A DNA stretch of 64,000 bases from Shewanella kaireitica (GCF_023284045.1 NZ_JAKIKQ010000021.1:1-64000); one strand, 5' to 3'. Numbered from the stretch's first letter, positions 27,365 to 37,322 are shown. Numbers and translations are program-made. The notes: a model not told the origin generated them from the letters alone.

Positions 27365-28765
27365 CTAGTAAGGTTTACGGATATCAACAAAATGACCAGC
27401 AACTGCAGCAGCTGCAGCCATAGCAGGACTCACTAAGTGAGTACGACTGCCTCGCCCTTGTCGCCCTTCGAAGTTACGATTACTTGTCGATGCACAGCGA
27501 TCGCCAGCTTCTAGCTTATCGTCATTCATCGCTAAGCACATTGAGCAACCAGGTAAACGCCATTCAAAGCCTGCATCCAAAAATATTTTATCTAAGCCTT
27601 CGGCTTCGGCTTGCTCTTTGACCAACCCTGAACCTGGCACGACTATCGCCTTAACGCCGTCTGCAACCTGACGCCCTTTGGCATGCACAGCAGCAGCACG
27701 TAGATCCTCTATGCGTGAGTTAGTACAGGACCCAATAAAGACCTTATTAATTCCAACGTCAGTCATTAAAGTGCCTGCGCTTAAATCAACATATTCAAGT
27801 GCTTTCTCGATGCTTGAACGAACTGTTGAATTAGTTTCTTCAGCAGGGTTTGGTACGAGTTGATCAATTGCGACCACTTGTCCAGGGTTAGTCCCCCACG
27901 TCAGTTGCGGAGCTATGTCGCTTGCCTCTAATACAACAGTCGCATCAAATGTGGCGTCAGCATCAGATTTCAATTCAGCCCATGCTGCAATTGCTTGCTG
28001 CCAGTTATCGCCTTTAGGTGCGAATTCACGGCCTTTTAAGTACTCAGCGGTCGTTGCATCTGGCGCAATCATGCCCGCTTTAGCACCCATCTCAATCGCC
28101 ATGTTACACACCGTCATGCGCCCTTCCATTGTGAGCGCTTCTATCGCTTCACCACAGAATTCAACCACATAACCAGTACCGCCATCCATGCCGATTTTCC
28201 CAATAATCGCCAGCACAATATCTTTAGCAGTAATGCCCTCAGCCACGTGACCGCGTACTTCAATCTTCATGGTTTTGGCTTTTAGCTGACGCAAGGTTTG
28301 CGTCGCCATAACATGCTCGACTTCTGAAGTACCAATACCAAAGGCTAGTGCGCCAAAGGCACCATGAGTCGCGGTATGTGAATCACCACATACAATCACA
28401 GTTCCAGGTAAAGTGATGCCCAACTCAGGGCCCATAACATGCACAATACCTTGGTTCTTATGATGGATATCATAAAGCCTGACGCCAAATTCTTTACAGT
28501 TTCGCTCAAGAGTTTGTACTTGAGTGCGCGCCATAGGGCTAAGTGCATCAAGACTTGCACTAGTTGTTGAGGTGTTATGATCCATAGTGGCGAAAGTCTT
28601 TTCAGGCGCACGCATTTTACGCCCAGCGACCTCTAAACCACTAAACGCTTGAGGTGATGTCACCTCATGCACTAAATGCCTATCAACATAGATAATTGGC
28701 GCTTCACCTTCGGCGGCAACCACGATATGGGCATCCCATACCTTTTCATATAATGTCTTAGCCAT
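27365..28765 (-). CDS. leuC: 3-isopropylmalate dehydratase large subunit
   Basis: LeuC is the aconitase-family [4Fe-4S] subunit that isomerises 2- to 3-isopropylmalate. The 466-residue protein has the motifs CGDSHTATHGAFGALAFGIG, IGSCTNSRIEDLRAA carrying the first cluster cysteine, and CSMCLAMN carrying the other two. It lies 2 bp after leuB. Confidence 0.98.
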   Translation of the reverse strand: MAKTLYEKVWDAHIVVAAEGEAPIIYVDRHLVHEVTSPQAFSGLEVAGRKMRAPEKTFATMDHNTSTTSASLDALSPMARTQVQTLERNCKEFGVRLYDIHHKNQGIVHVMGPELGITLPGTVIVCGDSHTATHGAFGALAFGIGTSEVEHVMATQTLRQLKAKTMKIEVRGHVAEGITAKDIVLAIIGKIGMDGGTGYVVEFCGEAIEALTMEGRMTVCNMAIEMGAKAGMIAPDATTAEYLKGREFAPKGDNWQQAIAAWAELKSDADATFDATVVLEASDIAPQLTWGTNPGQVVAIDQLVPNPAEETNSTVRSSIEKALEYVDLSAGTLMTDVGINKVFIGSCTNSRIEDLRAAAVHAKGRQVADGVKAIVVPGSGLVKEQAEAEGLDKIFLDAGFEWRLPGCSMCLAMNDDKLEAGDRCASTSNRNFEGRQGRGSRTHLVSPAMAAAAAVAGHFVDIRKPY

Positions 28766-28767
28766 TG

Positions 28768-29862
28768 TTAAACACCTTCTTTTACAAGCTGGGCAATATA
28801 ATCGCCCATTTCACTGGTTGATTTTGCATTATGACGCTCTTCGCTCGATAGCAACTCGCCAGTCAGGTAGCCATCACTTAATGCTTTGCCCACTGCAGTT
28901 TCAATTGCAGTAGCAGCCGCTTCTTGCTTTAGGCTATGGCGAAGTAGCAGTGCTGCAGACAAAATCTGCGCCACTGGGTTAGCGATACCTTGACCAGCAA
29001 TGTCTGGCGCACTGCCACCTGCTGGCTCATATAAACCAAAACCAGAACTATTCATGCTGATAGACGACAATAGCCCCATAGAGCCTGTAAGCATGGCAAT
29101 TTCGTCTGAGATGATATCGCCAAATAGGTTTGAACAAAGCATGACGTCAAACTCGTCTGGACGGCGCAGTAGTTGCATCGTCGCATTGTCGATATAGATA
29201 TGTTCAAGCTCAACATCTGGGTAATCTTTAGCAACCGTTTCTACCACTTCACGCCAAAGCACAGAACAGGCAAGTACATTCGCTTTATCGACAGAAGTAA
29301 CCTTTTTGCGGCGACCTTGAGCAGTCTCAAAGGCAATCTTAGCAATACGGGTGATCTCTTTACGGGTATAACGCATGGTATCGAATGCTTCTTCATTCTC
29401 ACCTTCACCTTGACGTCCCTTCGGCTTACCAAAGTAAATCCCACTGGTGAGTTCACGTACACACAGCACATCAAAACCACGTGATGAGATATCACTACGT
29501 AATGGTGACATATGCTCGAGGCCTGCATGCAATTTTGCAGGGCGCATATTACAGAACAACTCAAAGTGTCCACGTAGCGGCAATAATGCCCCTCGCTCAG
29601 GTTGATCGTTTGGTGCTAGGTGCTCCCACTTAGGGCCGCCTACTGAGCCAAAAAGGATCGCATCGGCAGCTTCACAACCTTTGAGTGTCGCGTCTGGCAG
29701 CGGGCAACCTTGGCTGTCAATCGCAGCGCCACCAACATCGTAATCAGTATATTCAATAGAAAGGGCAAAACGTTCCTCTACAGCCGTAAGTACTTTACGG
29801 GCCTCTGCCATGACTTCAGGACCAATCCCATCTCCAGCTAATACAGCTATTTGATAACTCAT
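28768..29862 (-). CDS. leuB: 3-isopropylmalate dehydrogenase
   Basis: LeuB oxidatively decarboxylates 3-isopropylmalate with NAD. The 364-residue protein starts YQIAVLAGDGIGPEVMAEA and has the substrate motif LRELTSGIYFGKPKGR in modified form (CVRELTSGIYFGKPKGRQG), the metal-binding DNATMQL and SNLFGDIISDE, and the NAD-binding HGSAPDIAGQ equivalent GGSAPDIAGQGIANP. It is 57 bp downstream of leuA. Confidence 0.98.
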   Translation of the reverse strand: MSYQIAVLAGDGIGPEVMAEARKVLTAVEERFALSIEYTDYDVGGAAIDSQGCPLPDATLKGCEAADAILFGSVGGPKWEHLAPNDQPERGALLPLRGHFELFCNMRPAKLHAGLEHMSPLRSDISSRGFDVLCVRELTSGIYFGKPKGRQGEGENEEAFDTMRYTRKEITRIAKIAFETAQGRRKKVTSVDKANVLACSVLWREVVETVAKDYPDVELEHIYIDNATMQLLRRPDEFDVMLCSNLFGDIISDEIAMLTGSMGLLSSISMNSSGFGLYEPAGGSAPDIAGQGIANPVAQILSAALLLRHSLKQEAAATAIETAVGKALSDGYLTGELLSSEERHNAKSTSEMGDYIAQLVKEGV

Positions 29863-29919
29863 ACGACAACTAACTCCTTTAATTTTCTTTTTAATCTAAA
29901 ATCGGGTACATCACTAAAC

Positions 29920-31491
29920 CTAAACACCGCCTAACACGCGTTTCTCTTGTTGTATTTTTTGTTTACAATCAGCCACTTTATCCGCACGCCACGTTAGATT
30001 CATCACATGAACTAAGGCTTTGACAGATGCTTCGACAACATCTGTTGCAAGCCCAACACCGTGGAAATTCTGATTGCGGTAACTCGCAGTAATATCGACT
30101 TGGCCAAGTGCATTTTGCCCCTCACCTTTCGCGCCGAGTTGATAACTGGTGATATCAATTTCACAACCACTAGCACGTGCAACTGCTTTATAAGCGGCGT
30201 CTACAGGGCCATTACCAATGGCAGCTTCAGTCACTGTTTCGCCGTTCACCTCAACTTTTACCGTAGCTGTTGCACTACCTTCTGTTGAATCTGAATGTAC
30301 AACTAGCTGCTGCAATTTAAAATGATCATCATCTTCAGCTTGCGCTTCCATAAAGGCCAATGCTTCAAGATCATAATCAAACACTTGACCTTTCTTATCT
30401 GCAAGTACAAGGAAGTCTTCGTATAGAATATCCATGTCGTAGTCTTGATCGCCGTAACCAAGCTCACTCATGCGGTGCTTAATGACATGTCGGCCTGAGC
30501 GAGAGGTCATATTCAAGTTGTTACGATTAAGACCAATACTTTCCGGAGTCATGATCTCATAGGTATTTTGCGCTTTAAGCATGCCATCTTGGTGAATACC
30601 TGAAGAGTGCGTAAAAGCATTCGCGCCAACAATCGCCTTATTAGCTTGCACAGGCATATTACATAGCTGGCTCACCAAACTAGAGGTGCGGTGGATCTCT
30701 TTTGCATTAATGCCAGTTTCTAAACCCAATTCACCTTTACGGGTAGAAAGGATCATCGCAATCTCTTCCAGAGAACAGTTACCAGCACGCTCACCAATAC
30801 CATTCACTGTACATTCGATTTGGCGAGCACCATGCTGCACAGCCGTAATAGAGTTCGCCACTGACAAACCCAAATCATCATGACAATGTACAGATATAAC
30901 AGCCTGATCGATATTCGGAACTCGATTAAACAAGGTCTGAATAATGCCGCCAAACTCACTCGGTACAGTATAACCAACAGTATCTGGAATATTAATCGTA
31001 CGCGCGCCAGCCTTAATGGCCTCTTCAACCATGCGGCAAAGGTTATCTATCGGTGTACGCCCTGCATCTTCACAAGAAAACTCAACATCATCGGTAAAGC
31101 GGCGCGCATACTTCACAGCGCCGACAGCCATCTCTAATACTTGATCAAAAGAGCGCTTTAGCTTGCTCTCAACGTGAATCGTTGAAGTTGAAATGAAAGT
31201 ATGGATACGGAACTGATCTGCAACTGATAGCGCTTGCCCGGCAGCATCAATGTCTTTCTCAAGCGCTCTTGATAAGGCACAAACACGGCTATTTTTTACC
31301 GTTCTAGCAATTGTCTGTACTGATTCAAAGTCACCAGGAGAAGAAACTGGGAAACCGACTTCCATGACGTCAACACCTAGACGTTCCAATGCCAGTGCTA
31401 TTTGAAGTTTTTCCTTAACCGTTAAACTGGCAGCTAATGCTTGCTCGCCATCACGTAGTGTCGTGTCAAATATAATTACGCGGTCAGACAT
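29920..31491 (-). CDS. leuA: 2-isopropylmalate synthase
   Basis: LeuA condenses acetyl-CoA with 2-oxoisovalerate, the committed and leucine-inhibited step. The 523-residue protein has the DRE-TIM barrel signature FDTTLRDGEQA near 8-18, HCHDDLG and the GIGERAGNCSLEEI motif. Its C-terminal LeuA allosteric domain spans about 395-515. It follows the leader attenuator by about 55 bp. Confidence 0.98.
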   Translation of the reverse strand: MSDRVIIFDTTLRDGEQALAASLTVKEKLQIALALERLGVDVMEVGFPVSSPGDFESVQTIARTVKNSRVCALSRALEKDIDAAGQALSVADQFRIHTFISTSTIHVESKLKRSFDQVLEMAVGAVKYARRFTDDVEFSCEDAGRTPIDNLCRMVEEAIKAGARTINIPDTVGYTVPSEFGGIIQTLFNRVPNIDQAVISVHCHDDLGLSVANSITAVQHGARQIECTVNGIGERAGNCSLEEIAMILSTRKGELGLETGINAKEIHRTSSLVSQLCNMPVQANKAIVGANAFTHSSGIHQDGMLKAQNTYEIMTPESIGLNRNNLNMTSRSGRHVIKHRMSELGYGDQDYDMDILYEDFLVLADKKGQVFDYDLEALAFMEAQAEDDDHFKLQQLVVHSDSTEGSATATVKVEVNGETVTEAAIGNGPVDAAYKAVARASGCEIDITSYQLGAKGEGQNALGQVDITASYRNQNFHGVGLATDVVEASVKALVHVMNLTWRADKVADCKQKIQQEKRVLGGV

Positions 31492-31544
31492 CTATTCTCT
31501 CCATTGAACTTCAAACGTTCAGTTATGCTTTCAGGCAATTTAAA

Positions 31545-31577
31545 TACAAAAAACCCCGCGAATTGTTCGCGGGGTTT
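31545..31577 (-). terminator. leu operon attenuator
   Basis: A perfect 12-bp GC-rich stem, AAACCCCGCGAA (31551-31562) and TTCGCGGGGTTT (31566-31577), has a 3-nt loop. Read leftward it is followed directly by TTTTTTG. It stands between the leucine-rich leader peptide and leuA, which is the attenuation arrangement. Confidence 0.85.
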
Positions 31578-31607
31578 ATAAATGCAGGCTTTCTTAAGCG
31601 TGTAGCA

Positions 31608-31676
31608 CTATATCCTCCGCGCAGTGACTGCGAGAATGAGACTGAGGAGTATGAGTAATGTGCTTGTATGCTTCAT
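31608..31676 (-). CDS. leuL: leu operon leader peptide
   Basis: A 22-codon frame reads MKHTSTLLILLSLILA followed by VTARRI and a TAG stop. Six of codons 7-15 are leucine (one TTA and five CTC) and two of the others are isoleucine. Starvation for charged leucyl-tRNA would stall a ribosome here and favour an antiterminator over the attenuator hairpin that begins about 30 bp downstream. The length, the Leu run and the Arg-Arg near the end resemble E. coli LeuL. The Shine-Dalgarno sequence is weak (AGAAAAG). Confidence 0.85.
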   Translation of the reverse strand: MKHTSTLLILLSLILAVTARRI

Positions 31677-31734
31677 AAATGGTTATTCAACTTTTCTGTA
31701 TAACTATGTCAGCGAGTTCTGCTGCTTCGGTTAA

Positions 31735-31763
31735 TTTTTAACGCGAGCAGCCATCTATGTCAA
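31735..31763 (-). promoter_or_regulatory. leu operon promoter
   Basis: On the minus strand a consensus -35 TTGACA (31763-31758), a 17-bp spacer and TAAAAA (31740-31735) precede the leader peptide by about 60 bp. The expected leader RNA is about 180 nt to the attenuator. Confidence 0.6.
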
Positions 31764-32007
31764 GCCTAAATTGCTCAACTTAGGCATTTACCAAACTGAA
31801 CATTGCTCACAAAAATCACAAGCTTGAAAATTAACTCTACAAAAAACGACTTTAAGAAGATATTATTGCGTAGCATCTCTAATAATGTTGTTAAGTCGCA
31901 ATATTCTCAACTGTTTAGCTTTTTTATGCATATTTTTAGATAAAATGGTTATAATAGCCCCACTCTGCTAAAGGAAAGCGGATATAGAGTCATTACTGGA
32001 GCTACAA
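31764..32007. other. divergent intergenic region between leuL promoter and TPR gene
   Basis: No gene is visible. A perfect -10 TATAAT at 31950-31955 lies 53 bp before the rightward start codon and may serve the TPR gene, although the -35 region is poor. Confidence 0.45.
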
Positions 32008-33756
32008 ATGGACTTTAGGAGCATCGTGCTATGTCTACTACTCTGGGTTTCCCCAGTGTTTGGCAGTACGTTGGAACAACTAGATCAGTTAAATACACTC
32101 GTCTACCAATATCCAAGCAAAGCATTGTCAGAGATCAATGCGCTTGAGCGTCACTATTTGGGTGTATCGAGATCAGATACTCTATTGATGCGTTTAAATG
32201 CACTCAAATGTGAGTCCTATATCCAACTAGGTGAAAACGCTGCCGCCATTAATCTGGCTCGCTTAAATGATGCCAAAGCAAAGCAATTAGCGCTTGAGCA
32301 TGCGAGGCCCTATTTTCTAAATTGTATGGCACAAGCTTATGCAAGTTTTGGCGACTACCAGCAAGCACTACCGCTTTTATACTCTTCCATTTCACTATCG
32401 CGCAAACTAAAACAACCACAGGCACTCATCGGTGGCCTTTGGCTCAGAAGCAAGCTCAATGCCGATGTAAAACACAATAATGCTGCGATAGAAGACATAA
32501 GACTTGCTCTGGATATTTACCCCGAGATCACTTTGCAAGATCAACGCTGGACTTGGCCCCCGAAAGGTTATTTATATGCCGCTATGGCTAAGCAGTTAGC
32601 CGATATTGATGAACAAAAAGAAGCTGAGACTTACCTTAAAAAGGCATTTAAGGAACCCACAACGCTAGGTAAAGTGAAGCTTTTTATCGCACTTGATATG
32701 GCCAGATTTGCTCAGCAAAATCAACAACCTAATCTGCGAGATAGATATACCCAAATAGCCAGAGTCACACTTGCTGAGCTCAGTACGCCACTGGAGCTAG
32801 CCATAGCTTACAATGCGATCGCTTTAATTGATTTTGATAGCGGTAAATATAGCAGCGCGGAACAACTGGTTAACCTCAGTTTGGCGACCTTTCGCAAAGA
32901 AGCCGACTCCATTGGCACCATTAGCGCGTTATCACTCAATGCTCGGATCAAACTGAAGCAGTACCGTGAAGCAGCTGGCCTCACATTAATGGAACAGGCT
33001 ATATCGTTAGCGAAAGAGAAAGCCCGCTACTCAGATTTAAAACATAGCTATGCCACCTTGGCAGACTATTTTGCTAAACAGGGAAAGTTCTCACTGGCAT
33101 ATCAATACCAGATCAAACAGTTAGAGGCACTAGAAAGCGAAACGCTATCAATTAAAAACATTTGGTTATCGCAACTCAAATCAGGGTTAAGTCGTGAGGA
33201 ACAGATAGCCGCTCCTAATCACTCCCTCATGACAGCAACAACGGTAAACAGCATTATTCCCAGTTCACTTTTTCCTATCGCGCTAATGATCATCAGCCTA
33301 ATCATATTCATCACTTGGCATCAAAAGAAAGCACCAAAACCAACACAGCCAGAGCAAATAGTACTCAATCTTGATGCTAAAGTTGATAAGAAGAAGTCAT
33401 TTGAAGATCTGCTAAATATAAGCAAGCAAGCGGGTTACCCGTTGTCATTATTAGTATTCAATCCTAGCCACATTTATAAAACTGACGTGCCGATAGTGAT
33501 AGAGCAGTTAAAAACTAAGCTCAGAGAGCAGGATGTGCTTTTACAGCAAGATGATCAGCAGATCGTAATAATGTTGCCGCACACCTCTGAGCAAGGCGCA
33601 GTAAACGTCATTGATCAATTAACAAGTACTATTCAAGTTTGGCAAGAGGACTCCAAAGTGAATATAGGCCTTGCCTGTATGCAGCAGTTTGATAATTTAG
33701 AGTCGATGATCAAGCGAGCCAATATCAGCCAGTTGAGGAAGCTAAAAGTTAACTGA
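32008..33756 (+). CDS. exported TPR protein with membrane segment and degenerate GGDEF-like domain
   Basis: The 582-residue protein has a signal peptide (1-19, ending VFG-S). A long all-helical region with TPR-like repeats follows (about 30-390, for example FGDYQQALPLLYSSISLSRK and GKYSSAEQLVNLSLATF). One membrane segment lies at about 415-437. The cytoplasmic C-terminal domain (about 455-580) follows the GGDEF fold pattern: PLSLLVFNPSHIYK where cyclases have the D-x-D-H-F-K strand, then DDQQIVIMLP (515-524) where GGDEF-F-x-x-x-LP should be. The catalytic and metal-binding residues are absent, so it should not make cyclic di-GMP. The architecture suggests a periplasmic sensor with an inactive cytoplasmic output. 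The ligand and partner are unknown. Confidence 0.75.
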   Translation: MDFRSIVLCLLLWVSPVFGSTLEQLDQLNTLVYQYPSKALSEINALERHYLGVSRSDTLLMRLNALKCESYIQLGENAAAINLARLNDAKAKQLALEHARPYFLNCMAQAYASFGDYQQALPLLYSSISLSRKLKQPQALIGGLWLRSKLNADVKHNNAAIEDIRLALDIYPEITLQDQRWTWPPKGYLYAAMAKQLADIDEQKEAETYLKKAFKEPTTLGKVKLFIALDMARFAQQNQQPNLRDRYTQIARVTLAELSTPLELAIAYNAIALIDFDSGKYSSAEQLVNLSLATFRKEADSIGTISALSLNARIKLKQYREAAGLTLMEQAISLAKEKARYSDLKHSYATLADYFAKQGKFSLAYQYQIKQLEALESETLSIKNIWLSQLKSGLSREEQIAAPNHSLMTATTVNSIIPSSLFPIALMIISLIIFITWHQKKAPKPTQPEQIVLNLDAKVDKKKSFEDLLNISKQAGYPLSLLVFNPSHIYKTDVPIVIEQLKTKLREQDVLLQQDDQQIVIMLPHTSEQGAVNVIDQLTSTIQVWQEDSKVNIGLACMQQFDNLESMIKRANISQLRKLKVN

Positions 33757-33764
33757 TTTTCCTG

Positions 33765-35588
33765 TTAACTTTCCGCTAAGTAGTTTTCAATTTCATCTAA
33801 AAATTCACCGCCAAAACGCTCCAACTTACGTTCACCAACTCCATTTACAGCTAACAATTCACCGGGGCTTGTTGGTAATATTGCAGCCATTTCAGCCAAG
33901 GTTGCATCGTTAAATACTAAGTAGGGTGGTACATCTAGCTCTTCAGCTAGCGTGCGTCTCAGTAACTTCAATCGAGCAAAAAGTTTACGATCATAGTTAA
34001 GCGGTGCTTTCGGGTTATGACCTCGGCGCTTGGTAGTTTGAATCACTATTCTTGGCTCAGCGAGCAGTAGTTCCACCTCCCCTTTTAACACCGTACGCGC
34101 TGAAGGATTGAGCGTCACCGATGAACCTCGAGTAATATCTTGATTAGCGAGCCCAAGATGAATCAACTGCCTAATGACACTCAGCCAATGCTCATGACTT
34201 TTCTCTTTGCCAATGCCCCACGTTGAAAGCTTATTATGCCCTCTATCCATCACATTAGCGGCTTTTGAACCTCGTAGCACCTCGATGAGGTGGTTAACAC
34301 CAAAGCGCTGTCCAAGCCGGTAGATACACGACAGCACCTTTTGCGCATCTTGAATGCCATTATATTTCTTAGGCGGGTCTAAACAGATATCACAGTTACC
34401 GCATGGTTCTAGCGCACTTTCGTCAAAATAGTGCAGCAACACTTGGCGACGGCAGGTTTGCGCCTCAGCAAATGCAGCCATGGTGTTGAGTTTATGGAAC
34501 TCAACTTGCTGCTGTGGCCCTGGCTCTGATTGTTCAATAAGGTGTCTGACTCTGCCAATGTCAGCAGGGTCAAACAACATCAAAGCTTCTGAATCCAAAC
34601 CATCACGGCCTGCTCGTCCGGTTTCTTGGTAGTAGGCTTCGACACTTTTTGGGATATCATAGTGCACCACATAACGCACATTTGATTTGTTGATCCCCAT
34701 ACCAAAAGCGACCGTGGCCACTACAATATCCAGTTGATCTTTTAAGAACCGATCTTGAACATCAGCCCGCTCCTCTTGGGTTTTACCTGCATGGTACGCC
34801 TCGGCTTGATGCCCTTGCATACGCAGACGATCAGCCACCTCATCAACTCGGCGACGGCTACTGCAATAAACAATGCCGCTATTACCATTTTGCGCATCAA
34901 TAAACTGCCGCAATTGATTTGCAGCATTTAGCTTTTCTGCGACGGTATAGCGAATATTGGGTCTATCGAAGCTGGTTAGTAGCGAAAATGGTTCAATGGT
35001 TAACCGCTCGCAGATATCGACGCGCGTCGCATTATCCGCCGTTGCTGTTAACGCCATAATCGGCACCTGAGGAAATTGCTGACGTAAACGCCCAAGCGCA
35101 GCATATTCGGGTCTAAAATCATGACCCCACTGTGAAATACAGTGCGCTTCATCAATGGCAAATAGCGAGATATTCAACTCGTGTAAACGATCGATAAAGC
35201 TGGCTTGCAACAACCTTTCTGGCGAAACGTACAGCAACTTTAGTTCGCCATAGCGCATCTGCTGCAAAATTTTTAGGCTCTCTTCTCTTGGTTGAGAAGA
35301 GTTAAGGTAAGCGGCTGGGACACCCGTCTGAATAAGACTATCGACCTGATCTTTCATTAGCGAGATCAGCGGTGAAACCACAACCGTTAAGCCTGGTAAC
35401 TGTAACGCAGGCAACTGGTAACACAGGCTTTTACCACCGCCGGTCGGCATGATCACCAAGCAATCTTGGCCAGCACAGATCTGTTCGATTACTTCACGCT
35501 GACCATCCCTAAACGTGCGATAACCAAATACCGACTGAAGGCTTGCTGATAATTGATCGACCGGATGTTCTAGTGCCGCCTGATCCAT
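33765..35588 (-). CDS. recQ: ATP-dependent DNA helicase RecQ
   Basis: RecQ is a 3'-5' helicase for recombination and fork repair. The 607-residue protein has Walker A MPTGGGKSLCYQLPAL near 48-63, the DEAHCISQWGHDFRPEY aromatic-rich loop, and a GRAGRDG motif VI. The zinc-binding cysteines follow (CRRQ, CGNCDIC), then the winged helix and an HRDC domain at about 525-600. It converges on the TPR gene with 8 bp between stops. Confidence 0.98.
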   Translation of the reverse strand: MDQAALEHPVDQLSASLQSVFGYRTFRDGQREVIEQICAGQDCLVIMPTGGGKSLCYQLPALQLPGLTVVVSPLISLMKDQVDSLIQTGVPAAYLNSSQPREESLKILQQMRYGELKLLYVSPERLLQASFIDRLHELNISLFAIDEAHCISQWGHDFRPEYAALGRLRQQFPQVPIMALTATADNATRVDICERLTIEPFSLLTSFDRPNIRYTVAEKLNAANQLRQFIDAQNGNSGIVYCSSRRRVDEVADRLRMQGHQAEAYHAGKTQEERADVQDRFLKDQLDIVVATVAFGMGINKSNVRYVVHYDIPKSVEAYYQETGRAGRDGLDSEALMLFDPADIGRVRHLIEQSEPGPQQQVEFHKLNTMAAFAEAQTCRRQVLLHYFDESALEPCGNCDICLDPPKKYNGIQDAQKVLSCIYRLGQRFGVNHLIEVLRGSKAANVMDRGHNKLSTWGIGKEKSHEHWLSVIRQLIHLGLANQDITRGSSVTLNPSARTVLKGEVELLLAEPRIVIQTTKRRGHNPKAPLNYDRKLFARLKLLRRTLAEELDVPPYLVFNDATLAEMAAILPTSPGELLAVNGVGERKLERFGGEFLDEIENYLAES

Positions 35589-35761
35589 AGTGAACCTGTG
35601 TTAATCATAAGGCCGACCATTCTAATCGAGCGAACCTCTCTTGTCTCTCTTCAAACGATTTATCGACCAAAATTTAAACTTGCAACACAGACTCCATTAG
35701 CGATAGATTAAATGCTCTAATACGAAGCAATTGATCTGACAAGGAACGCGCAGGGAGCCGT

Positions 35762-36226
35762 ATGAGCAATATTATTCAGCAAGAAACATTACGTAGAGTT
35801 GCAGAGGTTTTTGACAAGCATGTACCTTTTCATAACTTACTTGGGATGGATATCAAACGTTATGATGTGGACGGCGTAGAAGTTGTCGTAACAATGAAGC
35901 CTGAATTAATTGGTAATATCCATCAGCAAATATTGCATGGCGGCGTAACCGCCACCGTCCTAGATGTCGTCGGCGGCCTCACCGCTTTTTCGGGCTTAGT
36001 CGCCAGTCGTGATGATTGGAGTCTTGAGGAGCTAGAAAAACGCATTCAGACATTAGGCACTATTGACCTTAGAGTTGATTACTTACGCCCTGGCCGTGGC
36101 GAAATTTTTACAGGCACGGGTACGGTGATCCGCGCCGGAAATCGAGTGTCAGTTTCTAGAATGGAGCTTCACAATGAAAAAGGAGATCATATTGCTTTCG
36201 GCACAGGGACTTATATGGTGGGTTGA
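35762..36226 (+). CDS. yigI: hotdog-fold thioesterase, YigI-like
   Basis: The 154-residue protein has the PaaI-type hotdog sequence HQQILHGGVTATVLDVVGGLTAF near 53-75 and the later strands IDLRVDYLRPGR and SVSRMELHNEKGDHIAFGTG. These are typical of acyl-CoA thioesterases. E. coli has the order rarD-yigI-pldA-recQ, and the same neighbours occur here without pldA, which supports YigI as orthologue. AGGGAG precedes the ATG. Confidence 0.8.
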   Translation: MSNIIQQETLRRVAEVFDKHVPFHNLLGMDIKRYDVDGVEVVVTMKPELIGNIHQQILHGGVTATVLDVVGGLTAFSGLVASRDDWSLEELEKRIQTLGTIDLRVDYLRPGRGEIFTGTGTVIRAGNRVSVSRMELHNEKGDHIAFGTGTYMVG

Positions 36227-36421
36227 TGTAAATTATAGCCACTGGGGCGTCGCCTTTTAGCGGCGTTTTAAACAGCCTGTGAGTTCGAACTTAATTATAA
36301 CTGGCACGGTTTATTGACTAAACGTCATGACCACCAGAGTAGATAAACAGCGCGGTTAGCTTGAGTCTAAGCTTGGGCAGGATTACAATCAGCGCTTACT
36401 TCCTCTTCTTAGTACATTTCA

Positions 36422-37309
36422 ATGCAAGATACTGAACATCGCAAGGGCATAGCGTTTGCCATTTGCGCTTATACCCTGTGGGGCTTTGCGCCACTGTACT
36501 TTAAATTACTGACAGATGTATCTGCCGCTGAGATTTTACTGCACCGTGTACTTTGGTCGTTCCTTTTTATGGGATTGCTGATGAGCTTTTTCGGTGGATT
36601 TGGCCGTGCCAGACAATTGCTTAAAAAGCCTAAACAGCTGGCGGTACTCTGTATTACCTCCTGTTTAATCGCCGCTAACTGGCTGTTATTCATCTGGGCA
36701 GTCAATAACGATCATATGTTAGATGCCAGCCTAGGCTATTTCATCAACCCATTGGTTAACGTGTTCTTGGCCATGCTATTTCTGGGGGAGCGCTTACGTA
36801 AACTACAGTGGGCAGCAGTATCTTTAGCGGCTATCGGGGTGTCTATTCAGCTTATTTCATTCGGCTCAATACCACTGGTGTCGCTGGGTTTGGCGGGATC
36901 ATTTGCCTGTTATGGCTTATTGCGCAAAAAGGTCAACATTGATGCGAAAACCGGCCTATTAGTAGAAACCGCTATCTTAATGCCTGTCGCATTATTCTAC
37001 CTGCTTAGCAATATCGGTGACTCGCTGACGCACCTTATGAGTAACGATATGCATCTAAACGGATTGTTACTCGCAGCAGGCATCATCACCACAGTGCCGT
37101 TATTGTGTTTTGCCGCTGCAGCAGTAAGGATCCCATTTACTATGTTGGGCTTTTTCCAGTATATCGGCCCCAGTATCATGTTCATTCTTGCAATAAGCTT
37201 GTTTAATGAACCTTTCGATATGGAAAAAGGCATTACTTTTGGCTTTATTTGGGCTGCATTAGCACTGTTTACCGCTGATATGTTTTATAAGCGCAAACAG
37301 AAAAAGTAA
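36422..37309 (+). CDS. rarD: RarD, EamA-family transporter
   Basis: The 295-residue inner-membrane protein has ten hydrophobic segments in two EamA repeats. It carries RarD sequences such as AICAYTLWGFAPLYFK, EILLHRVLWSF and ANWLLFIWAVNNDHMLDASLGYFINPL. It belongs to the drug/metabolite transporter superfamily; the substrate of RarD is not settled. A 195-bp gap separates it from the thioesterase gene. A bidirectional terminator follows. Confidence 0.92.
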   Translation: MQDTEHRKGIAFAICAYTLWGFAPLYFKLLTDVSAAEILLHRVLWSFLFMGLLMSFFGGFGRARQLLKKPKQLAVLCITSCLIAANWLLFIWAVNNDHMLDASLGYFINPLVNVFLAMLFLGERLRKLQWAAVSLAAIGVSIQLISFGSIPLVSLGLAGSFACYGLLRKKVNIDAKTGLLVETAILMPVALFYLLSNIGDSLTHLMSNDMHLNGLLLAAGIITTVPLLCFAAAAVRIPFTMLGFFQYIGPSIMFILAISLFNEPFDMEKGITFGFIWAALALFTADMFYKRKQKK

Positions 37310-37322
37310 CCCTTTAACATGC

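Noticed and set aside
36240..36275. Terminator after the thioesterase gene
   Set aside because: Only about four base pairs (CGCC with GGCG) form reliably before the T-run, which is too weak to claim.
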